Shown here in pieces: positions 51,074-59,986 of a stretch of DNA of 64,000 nucleotides. The position numbers were made by a program, and so were the translations under genes. This DNA is from Porphyromonas sp. oral taxon 275 (lineage in GTDB: Bacteria; Bacteroidota; Bacteroidia; Bacteroidales; Porphyromonadaceae). The DNA lies in contig NZ_CP072333.1 in assembly GCF_018127745.1 (NCBI RefSeq), forward strand, positions 1,178,001-1,242,000. The letters run 5' to 3'. How positions within the stretch are numbered: position 1 is the stretch's first letter; every line of letters begins with the position of its first letter. The notes below the pieces were generated by a model. That model was not told the origin of the DNA, did not search any database, and was given only the letters and a program-made list of their open reading frames with translations.

Positions 51074-51682
51074 TTATCTCTTAAACATACCACTATAATC
51101 AATCTCAGATAAGTCTCTCACATAAGAAGATGGTATCTCTCTAACTGGAGTTAGGTGAAGGAAGAAGCCATACCTCCCTACATAACGACTTTGATCTAGA
51201 CTTTTTGCTCCAATTATCTTGAGAGCATAAAGTCCTCTCTCAAGGTTAAGACGAATACCTTTACTAGATTCGACCAATTGGCCATCCAGAAAATAAGATG
51301 ATGGCAATGTGTCTTGATTTGCATACAAAGAGTAATTCCATTCTTGCATGGCTTCAAAGCTCAATACCCAAACATCGCCTTTCAAAACATCTATGTAGAA
51401 TTCTCCCCATTCTCCTAGAATCTCCCAATCGGCTAAACACTCTTCGTTCCCATCCATGAGAATATCAATGATATAATCAGACATATAAATATGTGGGATT
51501 GGAATAAAAAAGCCCTTTTGAGTGAACTCATAAAATATCGTTGGATTCTTATCAAAGAATGAGAGCATCTTCTTGTTTCTTATTTTGAAAGATTTTCTCA
51601 TTTCTTCAAACCCTGATACAGAGACAATCGCCAATCCATAGCCTAGCGATTCAACGTGTGTGATATTCATTTTCTGTGACAT
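51074..51682 (-). CDS. putative immunity protein
   Basis: 202 residues (GYGLAIVSVSGFEEMRKSFK, EILGEWGEFYIDVLKGDVWV). No family recognised. ATG overlaps the toxin stop by one base (TAATG), a strong sign of a coupled toxin-antidote unit. Confidence 0.5.
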   Translation of the reverse strand: MSQKMNITHVESLGYGLAIVSVSGFEEMRKSFKIRNKKMLSFFDKNPTIFYEFTQKGFFIPIPHIYMSDYIIDILMDGNEECLADWEILGEWGEFYIDVLKGDVWVLSFEAMQEWNYSLYANQDTLPSSYFLDGQLVESSKGIRLNLERGLYALKIIGAKSLDQSRYVGRYGFFLHLTPVREIPSSYVRDLSEIDYSGMFKR

Positions 51683-52101
51683 TAGTGCGTAATATTTAAT
51701 TGCTTCTTTACTTCTTTCATGGCTTCAGCAGGAGTGAGATTTAACAATCTCACTCCTGCTATTAGGAGGAAGCCATTATGCTCAAGCTTATTAAACTGAG
51801 AATATGCTTTTTCCATTGAGCCTAAAGCATTATCAAGCGTGCCTGAATAATTCATACGGTTAAGTTGTAGAGGAATTCCATTATCTGCTAAAGCCCTATG
51901 CATATCTCTATGTAGAATGCTTGTCCCTTTAGGTTTATTCAGGTTCCATCTTATACCCTCGATTTTATCCCGAATCCCTAGCTTCAGTCCTAGTACTCTA
52001 GGGAAGAAAAGATGTCTAATACCAGAATGAAATAAATCTGAGTATAGCTCTAGTCGGGCCATCCGCCCGTTAGTATCAAGACCTTGGGAAAAGCTTCGCA
52101 T
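51682..52101 (-). pseudogene. toxin C-terminal fragment, unknown class
   Basis: 139 residues from an ATG, which may be only an internal Met of a lost larger protein. LFFPRVLGLKLGIRDKIEGI, SILHRDMHRALADNGIPLQL, LTPAEAMKEVKKQLNITH. A His-x3-His pair could be catalytic, but I do not recognise the family. Coupled to the antidote at 51074. Confidence 0.45.
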
Positions 52102-52184
52102 TCATTACAGATTCCCCCCAACTCATATAAACCCCGGGCTATCTGAAACGACTCTTCCCTCACTCATACATACGACAACTAGTA

Positions 52185-53198
52185 CTAAGGCATGCCGAGT
52201 GCTTCCCAAGAAGCAATGCTTTTATCAAGCTCTCCTATTGTAATGCCTCCATACTCATCGAATGAAGCACCGACCTCTTTGACGAATTCTTCTCGCGTTA
52301 GATTGTACTTCTTCTTATTTGGAAACCAGACATACTTCGTAGAACCACATTGAAGCAGAGGGCGTATATCACAGTCAAAGACGTCTTCTAAGTAGACGAA
52401 CTCCAACTTAGGTAGTTCAGGCAAAAAGGAGATACTTTGCACCTGATCCAAAGTAATGCGAGCAATCTCCGTTGCTCCCTCCAGAGTCGCTATATCGGCA
52501 ATGTACTTGCACTTCTCAATACAGAGCTTGCGGAGCTTTGGGCAGGTACTTAGAGCTTGCACCTGGGTAAGATGTCTATTGGATAAGAGGTATAAGCGCT
52601 CCAATGATGGATGTTGCGCCAGAGGAGATAAGTCTGTCAGGCCCTTGATCCGAAAGAGATCCATATCCTTTAATCTTGTACACCGTTCAATGCCAGCTAA
52701 ACTCGGCACATGACTATCCCAAAGAACAAGCGTATGCAGGAGGGACATATGAGACAGAGCCTCTAAGTTTGTCGCCTTATAAGCAGAAAGTCTTAACACC
52801 TCCAGCTCTATCAATGACTCTAAACCTTGATAATGGCTGAACCAAGCACCACTGAATTCCTTCAGCCGAAACTTGGAAAAGTCAATCAAATAGCCCCTAC
52901 CCTCACAGATATTCACACTCAGACTATGGAGATTGGGGAGTTCGGATAGGATGGTCAAGTCAATAGCTTGAGCAAACTTCGTAGCATAGCCAGCGATCAT
53001 GATACCCTCAAGAGCTGGATAACGGAGTAAGGACTTCAGTGCTTTGGTAATGTCGTCATAGTTTTGACGAGTCACGTCAAGCACTATCGACTTACAAGGA
53101 ATGCCTGCTTCCTTAATCTCTTCCTCCATGAGTTTGAGGTCTTGGATTCTGATTACTTCATCCTTAGAGGCTCTCATAGCTTTGGGATTTCCTTTCAT
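52185..53198 (-). CDS. leucine-rich-repeat protein
   Basis: 337 residues with about seven irregular LRRs (IELEVLRLSAYKATNLEALS, LLHTLVLWDSHVPSLAGIER, LKDMDLFRIKGLTDLSPLAQ, LERLYLLSNRHLTQVQALST). No signal peptide. Placed within the antidote array, so probably an antidote or binding protein; LRR antidotes exist in such loci. Largest intact gene here apart from the CHAT-like and NADAR genes. Confidence 0.65.
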   Translation of the reverse strand: MKGNPKAMRASKDEVIRIQDLKLMEEEIKEAGIPCKSIVLDVTRQNYDDITKALKSLLRYPALEGIMIAGYATKFAQAIDLTILSELPNLHSLSVNICEGRGYLIDFSKFRLKEFSGAWFSHYQGLESLIELEVLRLSAYKATNLEALSHMSLLHTLVLWDSHVPSLAGIERCTRLKDMDLFRIKGLTDLSPLAQHPSLERLYLLSNRHLTQVQALSTCPKLRKLCIEKCKYIADIATLEGATEIARITLDQVQSISFLPELPKLEFVYLEDVFDCDIRPLLQCGSTKYVWFPNKKKYNLTREEFVKEVGASFDEYGGITIGELDKSIASWEALGMP

Positions 53199-53230
53199 TA
53201 CTTTATGCCTACTTATGTTTTTGTGTTCTT

Positions 53231-53440
53231 TTACTTAATAACTCTTTTATGTATATCTTCCGAAAGTTCAGAATCCAATAATCTTGGGATTAGATCGTAA
53301 TAGAAATACTGAATCTCAGGATATACTTCTATCGCAAAGCTCATCACCTCCTCTTTCTTCTCAAAATTTAATGGTTGATGAAAGAAGTCATTCATCCTTT
53401 CCATCAAATGTTTCAATCTCTCAATATCTACCTTATTCAT
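53231..53440 (-). CDS. small immunity protein of the HYD1-like toxin
   Basis: 69 residues, helical (LKHLMERMNDFFHQPLNFEK). ATG overlaps the toxin stop (ATGA), which is the evidence for its role. Confidence 0.5.
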   Translation of the reverse strand: MNKVDIERLKHLMERMNDFFHQPLNFEKKEEVMSFAIEVYPEIQYFYYDLIPRLLDSELSEDIHKRVIK

Positions 53441-53948
53441 AATGGGCTAAAAATAGGTTTTCTATTATCAAGCAAAACATCTCCAGAAAATATATGCTGT
53501 GTCGCACCAGTAACGGGATTTGTAACTATAGTTACTTCGCTGGATGAAGCATCAAACACAACAAGATGCTTTCCTCCCCCCTCCTTAATGGCTAGTCTTT
53601 TTTTCGATATCTATAGAACTACCTTTTGTCATTCTCCCTTTTGCCTTTCCAGTAAAAACAGAACCTTTATCCTTTGCTTTAATTTTTCGTTCCTTTTGAA
53701 TGCCTGTAATTCCTGCTTTGTTTGAATAGTCGCGAACTCTATATATCCTAGTAGAAAGACCCAGCACATCTATCCAGCTATTGCTGTCTTCCACATAGCT
53801 CTGTAGTGTTAGTGTTCCACTAGCAAAGCGTATCGGATCCTCCGAAATGTATCTACCCAGTTCGGGGTAGTAGTAGCGGCATCGATTGTACGCCAGTCCC
53901 GTCTCGTAGTTGTAGTACTGCCCTTGAAAGAAGAAGGAGATGAAGTCT
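53437..53948 (-). pseudogene. Rhs core end with ART-HYD1-like toxin, A7 frameshift
   Basis: Core YNRCRYYYPELGRYISEDPI, then a toxin TRIYRVRDYSNKAGITGIQK, KAKDKGSVFTGKAKG, SSIDIEK | RLAIKEGGGKHLVVFDAS, then IVTNPVTGATQHIF. The two parts are in different frames; removing one A from the A7 run near 53,601-53,607 joins them. The start IYRVRD and GSVF suggest an ADP-ribosyltransferase-like HYD1 toxin, a tentative call. Confidence 0.55.
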
Positions 53949-54037
53949 ACAGATGTTTACCTGATAGAGATCTTCAACCTAGCTAATGTTTATCAAAATC
54001 TACCATCATGCAAAAAACGAAATTACTCTATTAAGAA

Positions 54038-54316
54038 TCAGTCAATCAGTAGGCACATCCCAATTTGGGTAGCACCATCCCAAAAAGGAAAAGTATCTCC
54101 CTCTTTCAACTCGACTGGAGCATCGGTAATTAGCAAATGACAAACGCCAACAGACAAGAATCCTTGCTCCTTGGGAGAAGTTTCAAAATCAATAACAAGA
54201 GTCCAAACCTCACCATTCGCATACAACTGAGTGTGTAGTCGAGTTGTATCTGGTAATTCTTTTGACTCTCTAATGAAATATTCTTTCCTCCATTCTATCA
54301 GAACTGCTTTTTTCAT
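54038..54316 (-). CDS. small putative immunity protein
   Basis: 92 residues (YANGEVWTLVIDFETSPKEQ, GDTFPFWDGATQIGMCLLID). ATG overlaps a tail stop (TAATG). No family recognised. Confidence 0.5.
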   Translation of the reverse strand: MKKAVLIEWRKEYFIRESKELPDTTRLHTQLYANGEVWTLVIDFETSPKEQGFLSVGVCHLLITDAPVELKEGDTFPFWDGATQIGMCLLID

Positions 54317-54411
54317 TAGTGAGAATCTATTTTTACTCGTTGACTATTGATAGAAGTCACGACGATATCATCATAGCCATTCGCAAACCATTTACTTTCC
54401 ATTCTTAAAAT
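54316..54411 (-). pseudogene. toxin-tail remnant
   Basis: MESKWFANGYDDIVVTSINS QRVKIDSH, overlapping the end of the upstream gene in another frame and the start of the downstream antidote. Confidence 0.4.
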
Positions 54412-54904
54412 ACGCAAATGGATATAGGGAGTATAAGTTTGGAGCTATAGAATTGACAGTATCAATAAACACTTTAATAACATTGTCATTCAATACTTCC
54501 TGCTTCTCTATACTCTTTTCTAATGCTTGATATAAAAAAGCTAGTTGTAGAAATTGAAAGAATGAAATCTTTAGATTAACAAAGCAATCGTTACTAGAGT
54601 GTTCTCCCTGATTGTGATCAAAGAATAGAACACAATTACTTTCTCTATCGATGAACCACTCATCACCTTGTCCTGTCCGCCCAATCAACCAGACGCTTGT
54701 GCAGGTACTATTCAAGAGCCTATTTTCAATTAAAGACTGTTCATACCCCAAAATATCAATATCTGGGGTTATTTCTATCCCTTCATACGTGGAAATAAAC
54801 GATAAATAAAACACATCAGAGATTGGTATCTTACATAGATTCTTAATCTTTTCTCTTCTCTTGGATAATCTTACCAAGATTTCTTGCTCAATCATTACTT
54901 TCAT
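54392..54904 (-). CDS. SUKH-like immunity protein
   Basis: 170 residues. VWLIGRTGQGDEWFIDRESN, VLFFDHNQGEHS and NLKISFFQFLQLAFLYQALE have the SUKH order (strand, acidic turn, 'F..F...l' helix). Follows a toxin tail ending at 54916. Confidence 0.5.
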   Translation of the reverse strand: MKVMIEQEILVRLSKRREKIKNLCKIPISDVFYLSFISTYEGIEITPDIDILGYEQSLIENRLLNSTCTSVWLIGRTGQGDEWFIDRESNCVLFFDHNQGEHSSNDCFVNLKISFFQFLQLAFLYQALEKSIEKQEVLNDNVIKVFIDTVNSIAPNLYSLYPFAYFKNGK

Positions 54905-54915
54905 TAATACTGGGT

Positions 54916-55066
54916 GCTAGTGGTGCTTATTAGAGTTTCTTGCAGATTGGGAATTATACTTGCCCATACGCTCCTTACGTGCAAGTTCTCTTGGTTTTGC
55001 TTCTAAGAAATCGATGCTCTCGGTCTTGGAGACGCGCTGCCTCAAAAATCCCTCCCCATGAAAGTG
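54916..55066 (-). pseudogene. toxin-tail remnant
   Basis: FHGEGFLRQRVSKTESIDFL EAKPRELARKERM then NSQSARNSNKHH, no start codon. Very basic end. Class unknown. Confidence 0.45.
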
Positions 55067-55119
55067 GTAAGTCCATTACTTATCCTCCTTGCCTCGGCCT
55101 CCCCTTACTACCTATAGCC

Positions 55120-55561
55120 TTATTCTATCAGTAAGCGAATATACCAACCATCTCCCAGTGACTTCATTTTTGCATCTGAATTGCGATCCTTATAATATTC
55201 CTCTCTCAGGGTACATGACTGAGGGATTGTGTCACCATAAGCTTCCTGAAATGGGTGCATATAAACATATTCTAAATCTGTACTGGAAAGCATCGTTCCC
55301 CGAGAAAAATAAGTAATGAAGACCATCCCATCATATACTGCGATCGACTTGCAACCAGCTTCTTTAAGCAGTTCTTGAATCATTCGATCAGATTCATACT
55401 CTGAGGTAACTAGTGCCAAGTCTTTGATTCGATCAAACAACCCTTTGTGTTGCTTAAAGTGCTCTATAGTCTCCTGATCACTTGGCTGATCCTTGCTGGT
55501 TACCCCCCCCCCAGCAAGAAGTAAAAAAGAGAAGAAAGAGTAGTACTAATAATTGTCGCAT
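55120..55561 (-). pseudogene. lipoprotein gene out of frame at a G10 tract
   Basis: ATG at 55561 opens a lipoprotein signal (MRQLLVLLFLLFFTSCWGG, lipobox TSC). Directly after the lipobox Cys and one Trp is a run of ten G (plus-strand C10 at 55503-55512). As read, the frame ends after NQQGSAK. With nine G it would run on as VTSKDQPSDQETIEHFKQHK to LFDRIKDLALVTSEYE and finish at 55120. About 146 residues, apparently an envelope-located protein. Either a phase-variable OFF state or a homopolymer sequencing error. Confidence 0.65.
55503..55512. repeat. C10/G10 homopolymer in a lipoprotein gene
   Basis: Ten identical bases immediately after the lipobox codon. A change of one base turns the downstream frame on or off. 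Confidence 0.85.
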
Positions 55562-55629
55562 TTCTTTACTGATATAGGTAATCCTTGCTTAATATAGCCC
55601 GTTCATAGCTCAGCAGTGCTCCAAGGCTA

Positions 55630-55758
55630 CTATGAAGCGCTGTTGAGTCCGTGCTTGTCGTAGCTACCTTCGATGAGATATTCATCACAGCATTCCTCCA
55701 CAGGCAAGCCCATGCCATCATAACGTAAGCTTACACGTGCGTGTTTGTTTACCGCTTC
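55630..55758 (-). pseudogene. Rhs/YD-repeat scrap
   Basis: NKHARVSLRYDGMGLPVEEC CDEYLIEGSYDKHGL, a YD-repeat-like piece without a start. Shows that Rhs shell DNA was once here. Confidence 0.5.
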
Positions 55759-55794
55759 ACATTAGAGGAGGTTCTTACGTTTTTGGCCCCTTAA

Positions 55795-56058
55795 TTAGTA
55801 CAAATGAGTGCTTATAACTAAATCCACATCCTCCTTATTTGTTTTCATCCAGTCTTTTAGGTGAGTAACACTTACTGGTTCATCAGGATTTATCTCTTCT
55901 CCCTGCTCTCTGATCTCTAATGCGATTTCTTGGTGTCCGGAACGAACGATCTTGAGAAACTCGATTAGTCTATCTAGCTCCGTTTTCGATAAACGTAGCG
56001 TAACCTCCCTCAGCGATATCAGTTTTCGTCCTTTGTTACTATATCCAAATGCTTCCAT
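55795..56058 (-). CDS. Imm32-like immunity protein
   Basis: 87 residues: FGYSNKGRKLISLREVTLRL, SKTELDRLIEFLKIV. This is the Imm32 pattern (short strand, 'L.E.tl.ls..EL..+..FL'). It follows a toxin tail containing HVHFSDGTS and IHDKRNG. Confidence 0.6.
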   Translation of the reverse strand: MEAFGYSNKGRKLISLREVTLRLSKTELDRLIEFLKIVRSGHQEIALEIREQGEEINPDEPVSVTHLKDWMKTNKEDVDLVISTHLY

Positions 56059-56062
56059 TATA

Positions 56063-56211
56063 TCAGTTCATCAATAGGGTTGGAACTCCGTTTCTTTTAT
56101 CATGAATTGTTCTATCAATATTCATCGATGTACCATCACTAAAATGGACGTGGGGGGCGCCATATTAAGGCTGATGAGCGGGATCAAATCTCTTACCTTG
56201 TCTCGTACTTT
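56063..56211 (-). pseudogene. toxin-tail remnant (DPAH / PHVHF type)
   Basis: RQGKRFDPAHQP, a stop, then YGAPHVHFSDGTSMNIDRTI HDKRNGVPTLL. The His-rich DPAH...PHVHF...IHD signature is a recurrent toxin end in Rhs/LXG-type proteins, commonly paired with Imm32-like antidotes. Inactive because of the in-frame TAA. Confidence 0.5.
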
Positions 56212-56215
56212 ACAT

Positions 56216-56475
56216 TCCTTCTTCCTTGAGTAGCTGTTGCTTCGTCGTCCAGCTTCTTGGCTCAAAGCTACAGGTTTTTCGCGACAGAATGATCGCCGCT
56301 CTGGGGGTGAGGCTTAGGGACTTGGCAAGCGGTCTAAATAAGCCCTTCGGGCAAGGTCTCTAAGCCGGCTTCGGAAAGTACCTTATGAATCAAGAAAAAG
56401 TGGCTAATCTTTTCGGAAAAAGTGGCTAAACTTTTGCGCAAAAGATTAGCCACTTTTTCTGGGAAGATTAGTAAC
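56216..56475. repeat. 260-bp duplicated segment, copy 2
   Basis: Copy of 46836-47095, including the family-D array (centres 56404.5, 56426.5 and 56448.5). The HU gene that follows copy 1 is missing here; the sequence diverges right after GTAAC at the promoter (TAACATTG instead of TAACTTTG). Confidence 0.9.
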
Positions 56476-56731
56476 ATTGTTCTTAGAGTACCTAAACCTC
56501 CGTCGGGAGGGCCTTCTAACTCCTCTGTCTTCGCCTATAAGAGCGAAGTAAAACCTTTATGTGAAGGCTTCGAACGCTCAATAACAGCCTTAGCTTCTAG
56601 CTGCGCTTCGTGTAGCTTCATCAGCACAAGGGGTACTAGCGTGACTAGGGCTTCCTCCCATCTTCGAGGCAAAACTAGAGCATGACAACTAGCCTCTCCA
56701 TTCGCGTTCAATGCAAACGAGATCAAAGCCT

Positions 56732-57100
56732 TCAGAAGACCGCGTCGCGTGGATAGCTGAACTTCCCGAGCACCTTCAGTGAATCCCGGAGGGGCAGATA
56801 CCAGACCGTCAGCAGGCTGTCCTTATTCAAGCTCCAGGTGAACTCTAGGATCTGCGTCCGATGCGCCCTGCGCTCTTCGTCCGAAAACAGATCTTCTATC
56901 GGCGCCCTAAACTCATCGTGCCCTTCGGAGAGGATGAAGCTGTCCCGTCTCAAGGGGCTGTAGAGCTGATCTAGCTCGTCGATGGAGTAGGTGCTGGGGG
57001 ACTTGGAGCGAAGAGTTCCCTCCTGCCCTGATCCCTTCTGAGAGGAGCACGATAGCCCTAGCGATAGAAGGATGCTGGCATACAGTAGGCTTATCCGCAT
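56732..57100 (-). CDS. small lipoprotein
   Basis: 122 residues with a lipobox signal (MRISLLYASILLSLGLSCSS). Mature part acidic then basic (IDELDQLYSPLRRDSFILSE, LTVWYLPLRDSLKVLGKFSY). No family recognised. With the gene at 55,120 it is one of two lipoproteins at this end of the array, perhaps antidotes acting outside the cytoplasm (inference). Confidence 0.6.
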   Translation of the reverse strand: MRISLLYASILLSLGLSCSSQKGSGQEGTLRSKSPSTYSIDELDQLYSPLRRDSFILSEGHDEFRAPIEDLFSDEERRAHRTQILEFTWSLNKDSLLTVWYLPLRDSLKVLGKFSYPRDAVF

Positions 57101-57259
57101 AGGCTAGCAGGTATAGCTATAGACCATGGTCTGATTGGATGAATAGGAAAGCTAGTTGTAGACGTCCGAATACCTTAGTCTCGTGAAGCACTAGAAGAGG
57201 AAGACATCCCACACACGGTCAAGTGACTGCTTCGTTGGGAAGAATTCGACCCGCTGTAA

Positions 57260-57802
57260 CTAGATAAAATCAAGCAATCTGATGGATTCTTCTTGAGATG
57301 TGAGCGTCAAGGCAAAAGAGTCTAATAGCTCTTCAAAACTTTCAGCTTCAACACTAAACTCCTCAAACATAGGCTCGCGCCCATAGATGATCTTCCCCTT
57401 ATTTGCTCCAAATATACCAATCGCAAGGTAGGCGTATCCGTTCCTAAGGGAATAGGCAAAGGGAAGATAACTATCCCAGAACTCTGTCAGAAACGCCTTC
57501 TCGTCATCATCCCCATCTTCTTCTGCGGCTTGAATACTCAGCTTCTCGTATTCATCCCAAGAGAAGCCTGCATCATTGCTCTCAAGATAGTCTGAATAGG
57601 ATAGGAACCACGAGTCCTCGCCACTACTCGACAGCTCTTGAAAGCTATGGATGAAAGCCTGAAAGCCCTGTGGCGTTGCTTTGATTAGATTGAGGGCTCG
57701 ATTAGACGCTGAAGAAAGATCATCTCCTTGCTTTTCGGTCAAAGGTCTAAAAGACCATCCTTTTTGAAGGAGGAGTTCGATAAACCAACTATAGCTATTC
57801 AT
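57260..57802 (-). CDS. SUKH-like immunity protein
   Basis: 180 residues. SWFLSYSDYLESNDAGFSWD, LPFAYSLRNGYAYLAIGIFG, IIYGREPMFEEFSVEAESFE ELLDSF give the general SUKH order. Very acidic. 24 bp from the next upstream gene (57826). Confidence 0.5.
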   Translation of the reverse strand: MNSYSWFIELLLQKGWSFRPLTEKQGDDLSSASNRALNLIKATPQGFQAFIHSFQELSSSGEDSWFLSYSDYLESNDAGFSWDEYEKLSIQAAEEDGDDDEKAFLTEFWDSYLPFAYSLRNGYAYLAIGIFGANKGKIIYGREPMFEEFSVEAESFEELLDSFALTLTSQEESIRLLDFI

Positions 57803-57825
57803 TGCTTCTGATACGTCTTTAGTTC

Positions 57826-58260
57826 TTATAGCATCTGATCATTTGATAGGTATGGCGAGATGAGCTCGTCTATCACAAGCATCTCTCCATACCTATTAAG
57901 AATCGGCTTGACGTTTGTATTGGTCTTCTTGACTACTACATACATGATATAATCGTAACCAAAATGAATCTCTAGACCATCATTGACCAGCTTAGCCCAA
58001 CACTCATCTCTAAGGATAGCTTGTGTTACAAAAGAAAGACTTTCTAGACCGACGCTTTGCCCTTCTCTTAGAGCAAAGGTATCATAGTTTTCAAGTTCCT
58101 TTATGGTAAAGAAGTTAATGCCCATCTCCCGGGCAAGCTCTAACAACAAATCTATATATAGACTTTCCACATGGAGATACTCCTCTTCGGATACCAGCTT
58201 CCCAATATCGAAGAAGCTATTCCATACAGCTCCATTTCGAATACGTACTGAATACATCAC
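57826..58260 (-). CDS. putative immunity protein
   Basis: 144 residues, acidic alpha/beta (SLYIDLLLELAREMGINFFT, WAKLVNDGLEIHFGYDYIMY). No family recognised. Probably cotranscribed with 57260. The DNA at 58261-58481 shows no gene. Confidence 0.5.
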   Translation of the reverse strand: MMYSVRIRNGAVWNSFFDIGKLVSEEEYLHVESLYIDLLLELAREMGINFFTIKELENYDTFALREGQSVGLESLSFVTQAILRDECWAKLVNDGLEIHFGYDYIMYVVVKKTNTNVKPILNRYGEMLVIDELISPYLSNDQML

Positions 58261-58481
58261 TAATCTCTTATACTGTTCAAGTTTCTACCGTCTATCCCTG
58301 GCCTAGTTCATTTAGGACTCGATAGTTGGAAGCACCTCTGACTTTAGCTTCTCGTAGTAGGGGAACCAGTTCTTATATCTGTCTTCTGAGAAAACGAGAT
58401 CACATTCCTATAGCTCTTCTCTTATTAAATAAATATTAGTCTTCTGTTGAGTCCAGTGAGAAGCCTCACAATTACTCGTCT

Positions 58482-58961
58482 TCATTCGATTAGTAACCCC
58501 CGATAGACGACATCAGCTTCCGCAACGACTCGACAAGAGATCTTCTTAGCCAAGATACACTTAGCCCTTTGGAGATCTTCAAGTTCTCCTGCCAAAACAA
58601 CAGCGTTATAAGATCCCGTGGATAGGATGAATTCGGATACATGCAGATAGTATTCATCAAGAATATCCTCTAGAGGATATTGCAGACATTCTCCTTCCTC
58701 TAGTTTGAAACTTATAGGCATCCTAAAGCATGTATCCCCTTCATCCTCTAGATCACGATAAATACCCTCTTCGATAGACCGATAACATGACGGTATGGTA
58801 TAGGCTTCACCATCTAATAGTGCTATTCCTTCATTACGATGTTCTATTATCGTCATAGGTAGTACGCCCAGTTGATAGCTTATTTCAAAGCCAAATGGAC
58901 ATAAGCAACTCGCTATATCATTTGCCAAGGTTCTAATACTCCCCCTTCCTCTGCGAACCAA
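58482..58961 (-). CDS. putative immunity protein
   Basis: Up to 159 residues. Met36 (start 58856, MTIIEHRNEGIALLDGEAYT) removes the 49-bp overlap with the upstream gene and may be the true start. Resembles the preceding gene in layout (EDILDEYYLHVSEFILSTGS). No family recognised. Confidence 0.45.
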   Translation of the reverse strand: MVRRGRGSIRTLANDIASCLCPFGFEISYQLGVLPMTIIEHRNEGIALLDGEAYTIPSCYRSIEEGIYRDLEDEGDTCFRMPISFKLEEGECLQYPLEDILDEYYLHVSEFILSTGSYNAVVLAGELEDLQRAKCILAKKISCRVVAEADVVYRGLLIE

Positions 58962-59377
58962 CGGAAGTACCTGGTAAGTGAATCTTCATCATCTAAGAGT
59001 TTATCATAACTCATCGTAGAGTTGAGCTTGCCTGCCTTAGGTTCATAGGTTATCCTTAGACTAGAGGGAAGCTCTCGTCCATCATCTTGAAAGCTTGCTC
59101 GTATTTTCTGAGCGATCGCATTACCATTTGAATTCAACCTCTTCTGATTCTCATCAGAGACATCAATTTGTTTTGTGGTAGCATATTCATTAAGCTTATG
59201 TTTAAGCGATAGGCACTCGTTAATCTTGAAAAACACCAAGTATTGGACTGATCGTTCAAGAGAGATGTAGATGTAGATACAGTCCATGTCCGAACTATAC
59301 CCCGTATACTCCAATGCGTTGTGTAGTGCATCTTCTATGAGATGCGTAAAATTCTTATCAAAGTCCGTTGTTGCCAT
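58913..59377 (-). CDS. YezG/DUF600-like immunity protein
   Basis: 154 residues. LIEDALHNALEYTGYSSDMD, KLNSTMSYDKLLDDEDSLTR YFRWFAEEG: the Y-D-x-L...W ending fits the YezG-type antidotes of LXG nuclease toxins. Last recognisable member of the array. Confidence 0.55.
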   Translation of the reverse strand: MATTDFDKNFTHLIEDALHNALEYTGYSSDMDCIYIYISLERSVQYLVFFKINECLSLKHKLNEYATTKQIDVSDENQKRLNSNGNAIAQKIRASFQDDGRELPSSLRITYEPKAGKLNSTMSYDKLLDDEDSLTRYFRWFAEEGGVLEPWQMI

Positions 59378-59986
59378 ATTATTTATTAGGGATGATTACT
59401 GTCTCCTTCAATTTAGTAATCTGGCTTGAAACCACTAGTCCCAAACTTCCGCACTCCTGGTAATACAATCATAGTTTCTGGGCCTCTTGATAGAGCTGAT
59501 AAGCACCCAGGCTTACCGATAGCGCATCAGGAGTTGAGAACTATAGCCTTGGTCATGTAGCCAGCTTGAGAAGAAGAGCCCCCCTTTGGCTCAGCTGAAG
59601 TAGCTAGTTTATCTTTGCCTATCTATGTATACCCATAGTTTATTACTATCCCTTTTAATCAACCACAAAGATAGGCACTTGAAGAATGCTAGAGGATTAC
59701 TATGCCTTTAAGGACTGGACTGGGATCAAAAGCGCCTATCAGCTTACCCGTAAGCGCTGTGACTAGCGCTCGGGCAAGGAGACAATAGAAGTCTCCTATT
59801 ACATCAGTTCGATGGAGGATAACAAACATGTCTTCCGAGCCATCCACAATCACTGAACCACCTACACTACATGCTGGATATTGCTTGTTCTTCACGCCGT
59901 GACGCCAAGAATGCGTATCTTTGAAGCTAGTAAGAGACGCCTAGCACGGACTGAGCGTTAGGACGGAACAAGAAAGAAGGAGATAT
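59378..59986. other. right boundary of the accessory region
   Basis: About 600 bp. A reverse frame of 68 codons at 59689-59895 (YPACSVGGSVIVDGSEDMFV) may be a small gene but lacks a promoter box or recognisable family. Promoter-like TATCTTTG boxes lie at 59607 (plus), near 59663-59670 (minus, CAAAGATA) and 59916-59923 (plus, for the antiporter). No direct copy of the tRNA-Ser 3' end is evident by eye. Confidence 0.45.
59916..59923 (+). promoter_or_regulatory. -7 promoter box of the antiporter gene
   Basis: TATCTTTG, 64 bp before the ATG at 59987. Confidence 0.6.

Noticed and set aside
56422-56685. Plus-strand frame beginning MAKLLRKRLATFSG, same start as the frame before HU gene 2
   Set aside because: The shared start lies in the duplicated array and upstream of the HU promoter; after the repeat ends the frame is unrelated, so it is not a coding gene.
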